This document shows positions 16,400 to 25,752 of a DNA stretch of 64,000 nucleotides, piece by piece. This DNA comes from an uncultured Allomuricauda sp. (lineage in GTDB: Bacteria > Bacteroidota > Bacteroidia > Flavobacteriales > Flavobacteriaceae): positions 1 through 64,000 of the forward strand of contig NZ_CANMOO010000006.1 in assembly GCF_947499585.1 (NCBI RefSeq), written 5' to 3'. The notes under the pieces were generated by a model. That model searched no databases and was not told the DNA's origin. It was given only the letters and a program-made list of their open reading frames with translations. Both the position numbers and the translations under genes were made by a program. Each line of letters starts with the position of its first letter. Position 1 is the stretch's first letter.

Positions 16400-17749
16400 A
16401 TGACACAAACTCCTAAAAATATTGCCATCATCGGTTCTGGATTGGTGGGCTCGCTTTTAGCCATTTATTTAAAAAGACATGGGCATTCCGTTACTGTTTT
16501 TGACAGAAGGCCCGATATTAGGACAATTGACTTTTCTGGACGTTCCATTAATTTGGCCATGAGTAATAGGGGCTGGAAATCACTTAGAAAAGTAGGTTTG
16601 GAGGACAGCATCAAAAACATTGCAATTCCTTTAAGCAAAAGGGCCATGCATGTAAATGATAAGCCGGTTTATTTTCAAAAATATGGCAAAGAAGGAGAAG
16701 CCATATGGTCTATCTCAAGAGGTATTTTAAATCGAAAAATGATTGATTTGGCTGAAGAAGCTGGAACTATTTTTCGATTCAATGAAAAAGTTTGGGATAT
16801 TAACCTATCTGATGCTAAGATATTTACGGGAGAATCAGAAAAGAGCGAATGGAAAGAATACCAATACGACTTAATTTTTGGTTGTGATGGCGCTTTTTCC
16901 AGAGTACGGCATAAAATGCAACGTCGAAGTAGGTTTGACTATTCTCAGGACTTTATAGATGTTGGTTATAAAGAGCTTACTATTCCCCCAAATGAGGACG
17001 GTTCCCATAAACTGGATAAAAACTCTTTCCATATTTGGCCTAGAGGAAAATTCATGCTTATCGCAATGCCCAATATTGATGGCAGTTTTACCTGTACATT
17101 GTTTCTACCTTTTGAGGGCGAAGTTTCTTTTGAAAATATTACCACTGAAAAAGAGGCAAAGGCTTTCTTTAAAACTTATTTTCCCAATGTTAAAAAGGAG
17201 ATTGAGAATTTGACGGGAGATTTTTTTAAGAACCCAACAAGTGCGATGGTTACCATGAAATGTTATCCTTGGACTTATTGGGATAAGGTGGCTTTAGTAG
17301 GTGATTCTGCACATGCCATTGTTCCTTTTTATGGGCAAGGAATGAATGCTGGCTTTGAAGACATTTATGAGTTGGATGAATTAATGACAACCTATGGAGA
17401 TGATTGGGAGGTTATATTTAGTAAATACCAGACAAATAGAAAACCCAATGCTGATGCAATAGCGGAACTTAGTTATAGAAATTTTATTGAAATGAGCAGT
17501 AAGACTGCTAGTCCAAACTTTCTATTGCAAAAGAAAATTGAAAAAAGATTTGCTGCGAAGCATCCAGATAAATGGATTCCCGTGTATAGTAGGGTCACAT
17601 TTTCAGAAAGACCTTATGCCGAGGCTTTGGCAATAGGGGATGAGCAAGAGAAAATCATGCAAGAAATCATGAAGTTATCAGATATTGAAACGAAATGGGA
17701 TTCTGAGGAGGTAGAGAAAAAAATGATAGAATTACTTTCCAGTACCTAA
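16400..17749 (+). CDS. kmo: Kynurenine 3-monooxygenase
   Basis: 449 residues from the ATG at 16400; an in-frame TTG at 16382 would add six. FAD-binding Rossmann motif IIGSGLVGSLLAIYLKR at the N-terminus, then RSINLAMSNRG (substrate-side Arg-Ser). The second FAD motif GDSAHAIVPFYGQGMNAGFE lies near residue 305, as in class A flavin hydroxylases. It turns kynurenine into 3-hydroxykynurenine with NADPH and O2. With kynU at 8213 it yields 3-hydroxyanthranilate, a route to NAD or to ring cleavage. Confidence 0.95.
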   Translation: MTQTPKNIAIIGSGLVGSLLAIYLKRHGHSVTVFDRRPDIRTIDFSGRSINLAMSNRGWKSLRKVGLEDSIKNIAIPLSKRAMHVNDKPVYFQKYGKEGEAIWSISRGILNRKMIDLAEEAGTIFRFNEKVWDINLSDAKIFTGESEKSEWKEYQYDLIFGCDGAFSRVRHKMQRRSRFDYSQDFIDVGYKELTIPPNEDGSHKLDKNSFHIWPRGKFMLIAMPNIDGSFTCTLFLPFEGEVSFENITTEKEAKAFFKTYFPNVKKEIENLTGDFFKNPTSAMVTMKCYPWTYWDKVALVGDSAHAIVPFYGQGMNAGFEDIYELDELMTTYGDDWEVIFSKYQTNRKPNADAIAELSYRNFIEMSSKTASPNFLLQKKIEKRFAAKHPDKWIPVYSRVTFSERPYAEALAIGDEQEKIMQEIMKLSDIETKWDSEEVEKKMIELLSST

Positions 17750-17777
17750 ACTTAATTCATAGGAAATAGAATAAAAA

Positions 17778-17799
17778 AAGCCACCTGAAAAGGTGGCTT
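17778..17799. terminator. Bidirectional terminator between kmo and the zinc-ribbon-like gene
   Basis: A perfect 9-bp stem AAGCCACCT / AGGTGGCTT with a GAAA tetraloop has an A run on the left and T-rich sequence on the right. It can therefore serve both convergent genes. Confidence 0.8.
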
Positions 17800-17821
17800 A
17801 TACTTTTTAGAAAAAATGTTT

Positions 17822-18601
17822 CTAGATTTTAGCGAACATTCCTTGCATTCTTACTTGCTCTTCTTCTGCAAGCTGTGGATCTACCAAAATCCTTCCACTA
17901 TGCTCATCAGTAATGATTTTCTTTCTTGAAGCAATCTCTACCTGCACTTGCGGAGGTATAGTAAAGAAAGAACCACCAGATGCTCCTCTCTCTACAGGAA
18001 CAACAGCTAAACCATTTTTTACGTTATGGCGAATTCTCTTGTAAGCCTGTATCAAACGCTCTTCGATTTTTTCTTCAAACTCTTCAGATTTTTTCAAAAG
18101 TGCCTTTTCCTCTTTTTCGGTTTCGGCAAGAATAGCATCCAACTCACTTTTCTTGTGCTTTAGGTGGCCATCTCTTTCTGATAATTTCTCTTTGGTGTCT
18201 GCTATGACCTCTTTTTTCTGATCTATTTGGGCCTTGAACTCCTTTATATTTTTTTCAGCCAATTGAATTTCCAATTCTTGGAATTCAACTTCTTTGCTCA
18301 AAGAATTAAATTCACGACTGTTTCTTACATTCTTCTGCTGCTCAGCATATTTCTTAATAAGCGTCTTGGCTTCTTCAATGAGGTTCTTCTTAGCTGCAAT
18401 TTCAAAATTTACAGTTTCTACATCCGTTTTCAATTTGTCCATACGGGTTTTAAGACCCAATACTTCATCTTCCAAATCTTGAACTTCTAGAGGCAATTCA
18501 CCTCTTACATTGCGTATTTCATCAACCCGAGAATCAATTAACTGCAAATCATACAGCGCTCTTAATTTTTCCTCAACGGTGTTTTCCTTTTTTTTCGCCA
18601 T
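17822..18601 (-). CDS. Coiled-coil protein of the C4-type zinc-ribbon family, cysteines lost
   Basis: 259 residues. Residues 10-190 are one long charged coiled coil. The C-terminal domain aligns with the zinc-ribbon family usually encoded beside nif3 (GA-C-GG-C ... C-E-x-C-GRILVD), but all four cysteine positions are replaced: S208, S211, D232 and S235, within RGASGGSFFTIPPQ and KKIITDEHSGRILVD. The fold around them is kept, so it may hold without metal. The family is thought to act in nucleic-acid or ribosome-related processes; function here is unknown. It sits 3 bases downstream of the Nif3-like gene and is cotranscribed with it. Confidence 0.88.
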   Translation of the reverse strand: MAKKKENTVEEKLRALYDLQLIDSRVDEIRNVRGELPLEVQDLEDEVLGLKTRMDKLKTDVETVNFEIAAKKNLIEEAKTLIKKYAEQQKNVRNSREFNSLSKEVEFQELEIQLAEKNIKEFKAQIDQKKEVIADTKEKLSERDGHLKHKKSELDAILAETEKEEKALLKKSEEFEEKIEERLIQAYKRIRHNVKNGLAVVPVERGASGGSFFTIPPQVQVEIASRKKIITDEHSGRILVDPQLAEEEQVRMQGMFAKI

Positions 18602-18604
18602 AAA

Positions 18605-19699
18605 TTATAAATACTTGATGGGATTTGTTATACTTTCCGATAACGAGATTGCAAAATTAGGAATTTTTTTGATAAGATAATCAACTAATAAGTCTTTTGT
18701 AAACTGCTCAGTTTCAAAGTGCCCAATATCTGCTAGTACCAATTGACCCTCCGCTTCGTAAAACTGATGATATTTTAGATCAGAAGTAATAAAAACATCA
18801 ACACCTGCTTTTTTTGCCGTGGAAATTGCAAATGCACCGCTACCACCTAGTACCGCTACCTTTTTTACCTTTTTGCCAAGCAAATTGGAGTGTCTAACAA
18901 CGGAAGCATTCATTCTTTTCTTAACCATTTGAAGAAAAGTGCTTTCATCCATTTCCGTATCAAGAACCCCATACATTCCCATACCAATATTTTGGTTGGT
19001 ATTTTCTAAAGTGGCTATTTCATATGCTACTTCTTCATAAGGATGGTCTTCAAAAAGGGCTGATACGATGGATTTTTCTTTTTCAAAGGAAAAAATCATA
19101 TTGATTTGCACTTCTTTTTCAAAATGGGTTTCTCCTATTTTACCAATTGTTGGATTGGCATCAATCCCTGCCTTAAAACTACCATCACCATTGGTGCTAA
19201 AGCTACAATTACTGTATTTCCCCATTTCTCCGGCCCCAGCGTTGAACAAAGCAGATTTAACAGCATCGGCATTAGCTATTGGGGCATAAGTGGTCAATTT
19301 TTTGATTGTTCCTTTTTTTGGTATAAGAATTTTTGGATTTTGGATGCCCAAGACCTCACAGATTTTAGCATTTACCCCCATATTGCTATTGTCCAAGGCC
19401 GTATGCATGCTGTAAATGGCAATATTATGGGCTATAGCCTTTAAAACTACTCTTTCCACATAATTAGCTCCAGTTAGTTTTTTAAGTCCTTTAAATATGA
19501 TGGGATGAAAGCTCACAATCATATTGTAGTCCTTCTTAATAGCTTCATCCACAACATTTTCAAGTGTGTCCAAAGTAACTAAGACGCCTTTTACATTCAT
19601 GTTATAATTGCCAACCAGTAATCCTACATTATCAAATTCTTCTGCATGGGACAATGGAGCAAGTTCTTCCAGTATTTTTGTAATATCCTTTACGGTCAT
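18605..19699 (-). CDS. Nif3-like dinuclear metal-centre protein
   Basis: 364 residues, the long form with an inserted PII-like/CutA-type domain in the middle (about 125-230). The metal-binding residues of the Nif3 family are visible in SFHPIIFKGLKKL, in YSMHTALDNSNMGVN, and at the C-terminus in DLKYHQFYEAEGQLVLADIGHFETE. The family is annotated as GTP cyclohydrolase type 2-like, but its true activity is unsettled. Operon: upstream of the coiled-coil gene; divergent from lpxK. Confidence 0.93.
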   Translation of the reverse strand: MTVKDITKILEELAPLSHAEEFDNVGLLVGNYNMNVKGVLVTLDTLENVVDEAIKKDYNMIVSFHPIIFKGLKKLTGANYVERVVLKAIAHNIAIYSMHTALDNSNMGVNAKICEVLGIQNPKILIPKKGTIKKLTTYAPIANADAVKSALFNAGAGEMGKYSNCSFSTNGDGSFKAGIDANPTIGKIGETHFEKEVQINMIFSFEKEKSIVSALFEDHPYEEVAYEIATLENTNQNIGMGMYGVLDTEMDESTFLQMVKKRMNASVVRHSNLLGKKVKKVAVLGGSGAFAISTAKKAGVDVFITSDLKYHQFYEAEGQLVLADIGHFETEQFTKDLLVDYLIKKIPNFAISLSESITNPIKYL

Positions 19700-19747
19700 T
19701 TGATGTTTCTTAATGTTGCTAAAGATAAAATATTATATTTTCGCTAT

Positions 19748-20743
19748 ATGCTGCAACTGCTTCGGAAAATAGCATTTCCATTTTCTTTTATTTATGCATT
19801 GGTCGTTTATGTGAGGAATCTTCTTTATGATATTGGATTCTTCAAATCCATAACTTATAAAACGCCTACTATATGCGTGGGTAACCTGAGTGTTGGTGGC
19901 ACTGGTAAAACACCAATGATAGAATATTTAATTCGATTAATTGGTGATAAAAAGGTAGCGGTTTTAAGTAGGGGCTATAAAAGAAAGTCTAAAGGTTTTT
20001 TGCTTGCTGATAAAAAATGCTCAGTAGAGGATTTGGGTGATGAACCCTTTCAGTTGTTTAAAAAATTTCCGCAGGCCATAATAGCGGTTGACGCGGATAG
20101 AAGAAATGGCATTACTAAACTTCAAAGTACCGTCAAGCCAGATGTTATTCTCTTGGACGATGCTTTTCAGCATAGAAAGGTAAAACCTAGTTTTTCTATT
20201 TTATTAACGGCATATGACAATTTGTTTTTCAGCGATTGGTATTTGCCAACAGGAAACCTTAGAGATAGTAAAAAGGAGTCAAAGCGAGCAGATATCATTA
20301 TTGTTACAAAATGCCCTGAATCTTTATTGGAAGATGAAAAAACCTCCATTTCACAAAAGTTGAAACCATCAAATAATCAAAAAGTGCTTTTTTGCCATTT
20401 TAAGTATGCCAATAGCTTTAAAAATGCAGAGGGAAGTGTTGAGCGTTCTGAGCTAAATGGTAAAAAGGTTGCATTGGTCACTGGAATAGCTTTTCCCAAA
20501 CCCTTAGTTTCTTATCTAATCAATCTTGGTTTGGAATTCAAACATTTTGAGTATAGCGATCATCATTATTTCTCGGATCAAGAAATACGTCAATTTAAAG
20601 ACTATGATGTAGTGCTGACCACTGAAAAAGACTTTGTTAGGTTAGAAGGTAAAGTTGAGAATCTTTATTATTTGGAAGTGGCCCATCATTTTTCAGATGA
20701 AGATCATAAGGTATTGAAAAAGGCCGTGATTGAATTGATTTAG
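19748..20743 (+). CDS. lpxK: Tetraacyldisaccharide 4'-kinase
   Basis: 331 residues from ATG 19748. A longer frame reaching back to 19646 would run into the Nif3-like gene and is rejected because MLQLLRKIAFPFSFIYALVV is the proper membrane-anchoring start. The P-loop is GNLSVGGTGKTPM, and the second LpxK signature is LLDDAFQHRKVKPSF. It phosphorylates the lipid A disaccharide on the inner face of the inner membrane, so the cell makes lipopolysaccharide-type lipid A. The last 4 bases overlap the convergent kinase gene. Confidence 0.95.
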   Translation: MLQLLRKIAFPFSFIYALVVYVRNLLYDIGFFKSITYKTPTICVGNLSVGGTGKTPMIEYLIRLIGDKKVAVLSRGYKRKSKGFLLADKKCSVEDLGDEPFQLFKKFPQAIIAVDADRRNGITKLQSTVKPDVILLDDAFQHRKVKPSFSILLTAYDNLFFSDWYLPTGNLRDSKKESKRADIIIVTKCPESLLEDEKTSISQKLKPSNNQKVLFCHFKYANSFKNAEGSVERSELNGKKVALVTGIAFPKPLVSYLINLGLEFKHFEYSDHHYFSDQEIRQFKDYDVVLTTEKDFVRLEGKVENLYYLEVAHHFSDEDHKVLKKAVIELI

Positions 20744-22962
20744 ACTTGACCCTCCATCTTTTTTCTAAAGATGTTCTCTCCAATTTTCTGGTAGAATACC
20801 TCTGGCTTAAATGGTTTGGTTACTACATCATTACAGCCAGCTTCATAAAAGCTGTCCAAACTGTCGTCCAAAGAAATAGCCGTTAAGGCGATAATGGGAA
20901 TTTCTTCATCAAATTTTCTTATTTGACGGGTAGCTTCTTCACCACTTATTCCGGGCATATGGATATCCATTAGAATAGCATTATAGGTATTTGCCTTGGC
21001 CATATCTATAGCTTCGTTGCCATTGTTTGCAATATCACAGGTAATCTCCTTTTTGGTTAACATTTTCTTGGTGATTACTTGGTTTATTTTGTTGTCTTCC
21101 ACAATCAAAATATGTAATCCCTTAAATTCAAATTCTTCCGGATCTAATTCAAAAGAAACCTCATCCATTGCATTGGTATCACATTTAATGTCCATTTCAA
21201 AGAAGAAGGAACTTCCGTGGCCAAGTTCACTTTCTAAGTTTATTTTGCTATTAAAAAGACCTAGCAAACTCTTTACAATGGTTAGTCCTAAACCTGTTCC
21301 GCCGTATTCTCTATTTATTTGAACAGAACCTTGTTCAAAACTGTCAAAAATATTTTTCTGTTGATCTTCGGAAATCCCAATACCATTATCTTTTACCTCA
21401 AAGTATAGCTTTACGTTTTCCTCGTCCTTGTTCAATAATTTGGCTATAACTTCTACCTTTCCGTCTTTGGTGAACTTTAGCGCATTACCCATAAGGTTCA
21501 TGAATATTTGAGATAATTTTATGGGGTCACCTAGAAGGTGCTTCGGAATTTTTGTGTCGTAATCTAAAATTAAGCTGGTATTAGTTTCATTTGCATTCTG
21601 TCTTAATGAATCCACAACATCTGTAAGAACTTTTTGCAGTTTGAACTCAATGTTCAAGGGTTCAAGTTTTTCTGCATCTATTTTGTTGATTTGTAGAATA
21701 TCGTTAATGAAGTTTAAAAGGTAGTCACCTGAAAACTTTAAAGATTTTAAATGTTCTTTTTGATGTTCTGCCGGGTCTTCATCCAACAACAAGTGCGTAA
21801 GCCCAGTCACTGCATATAGTGGTGTGCGCAACTCATGCGTAACCGTGGATAAAAAATTGGTTTTAGCTTCCATAGCAGAAACCGCCGAGTCTCTTGCCAA
21901 CTCCAACTCTTTGTTTTTTGTATATAATAAATCGTTTGTTTTAAGCTTAATTTGATTATTTCTAAAAAGGGATACTGCCAATAATGAGATAATAGTTAAG
22001 AAAGCGGAAGTAAGTATGGCAGTGATCTCTGAACGATTTTTAGATTCACTTAACTCCTCATTTTTAGCAGTAAGCTTATTTATTTCGGTCATTTGATGCT
22101 CAAACCTAATTCTATCTGCAGTTGTGGCCTCTAATTTTACTTTCTCAATATTGAAAATAGAATCCTTAATCTGTTGCAGGCTCTTTTTATAACGAAGTGA
22201 TTCATCATAGCTGCCAATTCTCTCATAGATAATGGAAAGTCTCTCGTTGGCTATTTTTATCTCTTTGGAATAACCATGTTTTTCAGCAAGCTCAAGTGCA
22301 GCTTTAGAATGAATAATTCCTTCTTCCAAGTCATCTAAGTCGAGGCTTATTTTTGCAAGCTGCAGGTTTGCCTTGGTGGCTAGATATGCTCTTTCTTTAT
22401 CGTCTGAATTAACTATAAGCGCATGTAAGTTCTTAATGGCATCCTCATATTTTTCAATATTGGTATATATGTATGCTTCAAGTAATAGAATATTGTTGCT
22501 TAAATTCCTGTTGTTGCTCAACTTTCTTGATTCTTCTAAAAGCTTTAGGGACTGAAAATTGTTTCCTTCATCAAAACGTACCGCGGCTTCCAAATAATTG
22601 TGGAAAGCTTGCCCAAATGAATAGGAGAGGTCTTTTAACAGAATACTTGCTCGATCCCAATAGAAAATTGTGGTTTCTCTATCGCCTTCTTCCAAAAACA
22701 ATCTTGCGTATTGATGATAGGTATCCAACAGAAGCTTTGCATCTTCATTGTTTTCCGCAATTTTTGCGGCTTGATCTAAAGTTTCCAGGGCTTTATCTAC
22801 TTTGTTTTGATGTCTGTAGACCATGAACTCATCAAAGATGGACTGTACTTTTGTGGTAGAACTAATATCCTTTTGCCCATAAGAGACTTGGGTGCAAAGG
22901 AAAATGTACAGCACAATTAACTTTATGCTGCAAACACATTTATATATTGTATTTGACGTCAA
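20740..22962 (-). CDS. TPR-containing hybrid histidine kinase with receiver domain
   Basis: 740 residues in this order: signal or membrane start (LIVLYIFLCTQVSYG), TPR-type helical repeats (about 35-280), transmembrane helix (about 310-330), coiled coil, HisKA with phospho-His H376 in THELRTPLY, HATPase (NALKFTKDGK, DNGIGI, GGTGLGLTIV), and a receiver with phospho-Asp D666 in LMDIHMPG. The TPRs face the periplasm, so this belongs to the common Bacteroidota TPR-hybrid kinase type. Its start overlaps the stop of gap by 4 bases (ATGA), so it is translationally coupled to a metabolic gene. Confidence 0.94.
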   Translation of the reverse strand: MTSNTIYKCVCSIKLIVLYIFLCTQVSYGQKDISSTTKVQSIFDEFMVYRHQNKVDKALETLDQAAKIAENNEDAKLLLDTYHQYARLFLEEGDRETTIFYWDRASILLKDLSYSFGQAFHNYLEAAVRFDEGNNFQSLKLLEESRKLSNNRNLSNNILLLEAYIYTNIEKYEDAIKNLHALIVNSDDKERAYLATKANLQLAKISLDLDDLEEGIIHSKAALELAEKHGYSKEIKIANERLSIIYERIGSYDESLRYKKSLQQIKDSIFNIEKVKLEATTADRIRFEHQMTEINKLTAKNEELSESKNRSEITAILTSAFLTIISLLAVSLFRNNQIKLKTNDLLYTKNKELELARDSAVSAMEAKTNFLSTVTHELRTPLYAVTGLTHLLLDEDPAEHQKEHLKSLKFSGDYLLNFINDILQINKIDAEKLEPLNIEFKLQKVLTDVVDSLRQNANETNTSLILDYDTKIPKHLLGDPIKLSQIFMNLMGNALKFTKDGKVEVIAKLLNKDEENVKLYFEVKDNGIGISEDQQKNIFDSFEQGSVQINREYGGTGLGLTIVKSLLGLFNSKINLESELGHGSSFFFEMDIKCDTNAMDEVSFELDPEEFEFKGLHILIVEDNKINQVITKKMLTKKEITCDIANNGNEAIDMAKANTYNAILMDIHMPGISGEEATRQIRKFDEEIPIIALTAISLDDSLDSFYEAGCNDVVTKPFKPEVFYQKIGENIFRKKMEGQV

Positions 22963-23969
22963 ACGTAGTTTTTCTTTATAAGTAAAGCTATTAAATCAAC
23001 AATTCTGGAGCAATATCCAGTTTCATTATCATACCATCCAATGATTTTCACCATTTTTCCAATAACGGAGGTCATTAATGAATCAAACGTACAAGAATAA
23101 CAACTATTGTTTATGTCTATGGAAACAATGGGGTCTTCGGTATACTGAAGTATATTATTCAGTTGATTATTAGCATAATACTCAAAAGTATGGTTTATTT
23201 CCTCAATTGAGGTCTCTTTTTTAACATTGAACGTTATGTCTGTCAATGAGCCGTTTGGCACGGGAACGCGAATGCCACATCCTCCAATGACATCTGATAG
23301 TTGCGGAAAAATCCTTGTTAGCGCTTTTGCAGCACCTGTTGTTGTGGGTATAATGGACTGTCCGGCCGCTCTAGACCTTCTTAAATCTCTATGTGGTCTG
23401 TCATGAAGGCTTTGATCGGAAGTATAGGAATGGATCGTGGTAATATAGGCTTGTTCTATACCACATAACTCGTCAATTACCTTTATCATGGGAGCTGCGT
23501 TGTTGGTTGTGCATGAAGCATTGGAGATGATATGGTCATCTGGTCCAATCTGTGTTTCATTTACTCCAATTACCACCATTTTAATGTCGTCATCTTCAGG
23601 CGGAACGGACAGGATGACCTTTTTAGCACCATTTTCTAGATGTTGTGTTAAATGCGCTCTCTTTTTAAATTTCCCTGATGCTTCAACTACGATATCTACA
23701 TCGTATGCTTTCCAATTAATCTCTTGCGGATTATTGTGGTTTAATACCTTGACCTTTTTGCCATCAACAATGATGTCACTTTCACTAGAACCTATATTGA
23801 CATTGAGAGTACCATGAATACTATCATATTTTAAAAGATGTGCCAATGTTCTGGCATCACTCAAATCATTAATGACCACAACATTTATATTGGAGTGGTT
23901 TTGAAGTAACCTAAACAGTGTTCTTCCAATACGTCCAAAGCCGTTTATGCCAATGTTAACATGTTTCAT
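22959..23969 (-). CDS. gap: Type I glyceraldehyde-3-phosphate dehydrogenase
   Basis: 336 residues. NAD-binding INGFGRIGRTLFR at the N-terminus with Asp35 in VINDLSD, which favours NAD. Catalytic Cys153 in SNASCTTN, base His in TTIHSYTSDQ, phosphate-site SRAAGQSIIPTTTGAAKA. The C-terminal half (NNSCYSCTFDSLM) departs from the usual housekeeping sequence, so this may be a second GAPDH paralogue. It lies between lipA (26 bases upstream) and the hybrid kinase (4-base overlap). Confidence 0.95.
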   Translation of the reverse strand: MKHVNIGINGFGRIGRTLFRLLQNHSNINVVVINDLSDARTLAHLLKYDSIHGTLNVNIGSSESDIIVDGKKVKVLNHNNPQEINWKAYDVDIVVEASGKFKKRAHLTQHLENGAKKVILSVPPEDDDIKMVVIGVNETQIGPDDHIISNASCTTNNAAPMIKVIDELCGIEQAYITTIHSYTSDQSLHDRPHRDLRRSRAAGQSIIPTTTGAAKALTRIFPQLSDVIGGCGIRVPVPNGSLTDITFNVKKETSIEEINHTFEYYANNQLNNILQYTEDPIVSIDINNSCYSCTFDSLMTSVIGKMVKIIGWYDNETGYCSRIVDLIALLIKKNYV

Positions 23970-23995
23970 TTGATAATAATAGGTAGGGTATGTGG

Positions 23996-24871
23996 CTAGT
24001 GAATATGCTTATGAGCCTTGTAGGAAGATCGAACCAAGGCACCGCTTTCTACATGTCTAAAGCCCATTTCTAAACCTATTTCCTCATATTTTTTAAACTG
24101 CTCGGGTAGTATAAATTCCTTTACCGGTAAATGTTTTTTCGATGGCTGTAAATATTGACCTATTGTAACTACATCAACATCAGCCTTTCTTAGGTCCTTC
24201 ATGGTCTGTATTACCTCTTCTTCCATTTCGCCAAGACCCAGCATGATACCAGATTTAGTTCTGCTGGCACCATTTTTCTTGAGATAATCCAAAACACCCA
24301 AACTTCTTTCATACTTAGCTTGAATGCGTACTTCTCTTGTAAGCCGCTTTACGGTTTCCATATTATGGGAAATGACCTCAGGAGAAACCTCTAGAATTCT
24401 ATCTAAATGGGTTTCAATTCCTTGGAAATCAGGAATAAGAGTTTCCAAAGTGGTTTCTGGGTTCATTCTTCTAATGGCCTTTACGGTTTCTGCCCATATA
24501 ATAGATCCCATGTCTTTTAGATCATCTCTATCTACCGAGGTGACCACCGCATGTTTTATCTCCATAATTTTTATGGAACGAGCCACCTTTTCAGGTTCTG
24601 CCCAGTCAACACTCTCTGGTCTTCCCGTTTTAACTCCACAAAATCCGCAGGAACGAGTACAAATGTTTCCTAAAATCATAAAAGTAGCTGTTCCTTCACC
24701 CCAACATTCTCCCATGTTAGGGCAACTTCCTGAGGTGCAAATAGTATGCAGGTCATACTTGTCCACAAGGCCTCTTAACTGCGTATATTTTTTACCAGTT
24801 GGGAGCTTTACCCTAAGCCATTTTGGTTTTCCTTTTGGTGGTAGAACATTGTCTATAACAGCTGTGCTCAT
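23996..24871 (-). CDS. lipA: Lipoyl synthase
   Basis: 291 residues. Both iron-sulfur clusters are readable: the auxiliary cluster in CTSGSCPNMGEC and the radical-SAM cluster in CTRSCGFCGV (CX3CX2C). The C-terminal RSSYKAHKH is the usual ending with the Ser ligand of the auxiliary cluster. It inserts sulfur into octanoyl groups to make lipoyl cofactors. lipB is not in the window. It has its own putative promoter and leads a lipA-gap-kinase transcript. Confidence 0.96.
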   Translation of the reverse strand: MSTAVIDNVLPPKGKPKWLRVKLPTGKKYTQLRGLVDKYDLHTICTSGSCPNMGECWGEGTATFMILGNICTRSCGFCGVKTGRPESVDWAEPEKVARSIKIMEIKHAVVTSVDRDDLKDMGSIIWAETVKAIRRMNPETTLETLIPDFQGIETHLDRILEVSPEVISHNMETVKRLTREVRIQAKYERSLGVLDYLKKNGASRTKSGIMLGLGEMEEEVIQTMKDLRKADVDVVTIGQYLQPSKKHLPVKEFILPEQFKKYEEIGLEMGFRHVESGALVRSSYKAHKHIH

Positions 24872-24888
24872 AAAAGAAATTTGATTTA

Positions 24889-24896
24889 CAAAGATA
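24889..24896 (-). promoter_or_regulatory. Putative -7 box (TATCTTTG) of lipA
   Basis: An exact TAnnTTTG match on the minus strand ends 17 bases before the lipA ATG. No clear -33 TTG. Confidence 0.45.
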
Positions 24897-24931
24897 CGAA
24901 ACTAGGAAGGAAAGAACTTCTTGTGATGGCC

Positions 24932-25492
24932 TCACTTTTTTTTGATAATCTCTGCTAAAAGTTTTTTGGCCCGTAAAAGTTTTACTTTGATATTGTTTAT
25001 GGGTTCATTGAGTTCTTTTGCTATTTCTGCGTAACTCAATTCATTAAAATATCTAAGGTTGATGACTTTTTGATAGTGAGGTTTTAATTTTTTAATGTCT
25101 TGTAAAAGATTGGCAAGATTTTGTTCTATAATTAATTGATCTTCTACAGAAGGTGTTTCATCCAAAACCTTTTTTACAACGTCACCATGGGTATCCATTT
25201 CATCTAAAAGGCTTCTTTTTCTTTTTCGGATAAGGTCTACATGAAGATTTTTGGAAATAGTAATGAGCCACGTCTTAAATTCATAGGCATCATCGTAGGT
25301 ATTTATCTTATCAAAAGCCTTGGAAAAGGTTCTGATTGTAATATCCTCGGCATCATTTTCGTTTTTAGTCCTAGTGAGCTGAAATCCATAAACATCGTTC
25401 CAAAAAGTATCCAAAAGTATGCTAAAGGCAATTTGATTACCATCTATTGCCTTTTTTATGTTCTCCTGTATGGACTGCTCAACTTTGTTCAA
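24932..25492 (-). CDS. ECF-type RNA polymerase sigma factor
   Basis: 186 residues from a TTG codon; no in-frame ATG lies upstream before a stop. Region 2: LLDTFWNDVYGFQLTRTKN, NDAEDITIRTFSKAF, FKTWLITISKNLHVD. Region 4: LPHYQKVINLRY-like block (KPHYQKVINLRYFNELSYAE) and NIKVKLLRAKKLL. Its regulon is unknown. No anti-sigma gene follows directly; lipA downstream has its own promoter. Confidence 0.92.
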   Translation of the reverse strand: MNKVEQSIQENIKKAIDGNQIAFSILLDTFWNDVYGFQLTRTKNENDAEDITIRTFSKAFDKINTYDDAYEFKTWLITISKNLHVDLIRKRKRSLLDEMDTHGDVVKKVLDETPSVEDQLIIEQNLANLLQDIKKLKPHYQKVINLRYFNELSYAEIAKELNEPINNIKVKLLRAKKLLAEIIKKK

Positions 25493-25527
25493 AAACTTTA
25501 TTTTGCAGAGTGGGTATTAAAAATGAG

Positions 25528-25737
25528 CTATTGTAATTCTGGAACAGAGTCCTTTTTACAGTCTTGTTCAGATGGAAGTTTTCCACAGAACCCGCAAGCT
25601 TCTCCGTCGTTATTTAAATAAGGATTCTGACTTGCACAGGTGCCAGCAAATTTACCATCTTTTTTAGACCATATTTTAATGGCAATTCCGGCAAATGCAA
25701 GTCCTAATAGACCTATGGTCAATAATGCGAGCTTCAT
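25528..25737 (-). CDS. Small membrane protein with cysteine-rich tail
   Basis: 69 residues from ATG 25737. An upstream TTG at 25755 is part of a promoter-like box and is rejected. One transmembrane helix (LALLTIGLLGLAFAGIAIKI) is followed by a tail of about 45 residues with four cysteines (GTCASQNP, ACGFCGK, DCKKD). The CxxC pair could bind metal or form disulfides in the periplasm. I recall similar small proteins in other flavobacteria but no assigned role. 35 bases upstream of the ECF sigma gene, so possibly cotranscribed and functionally linked. Confidence 0.75.
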   Translation of the reverse strand: MKLALLTIGLLGLAFAGIAIKIWSKKDGKFAGTCASQNPYLNNDGEACGFCGKLPSEQDCKKDSVPELQ

Positions 25738-25752
25738 ATTCCAACTTTTGGA

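Noticed and set aside
24324-24884. A 186-codon open frame opposite lipA
   Set aside because: It is antisense to the conserved lipA sequence with no protein-like motifs or start context.
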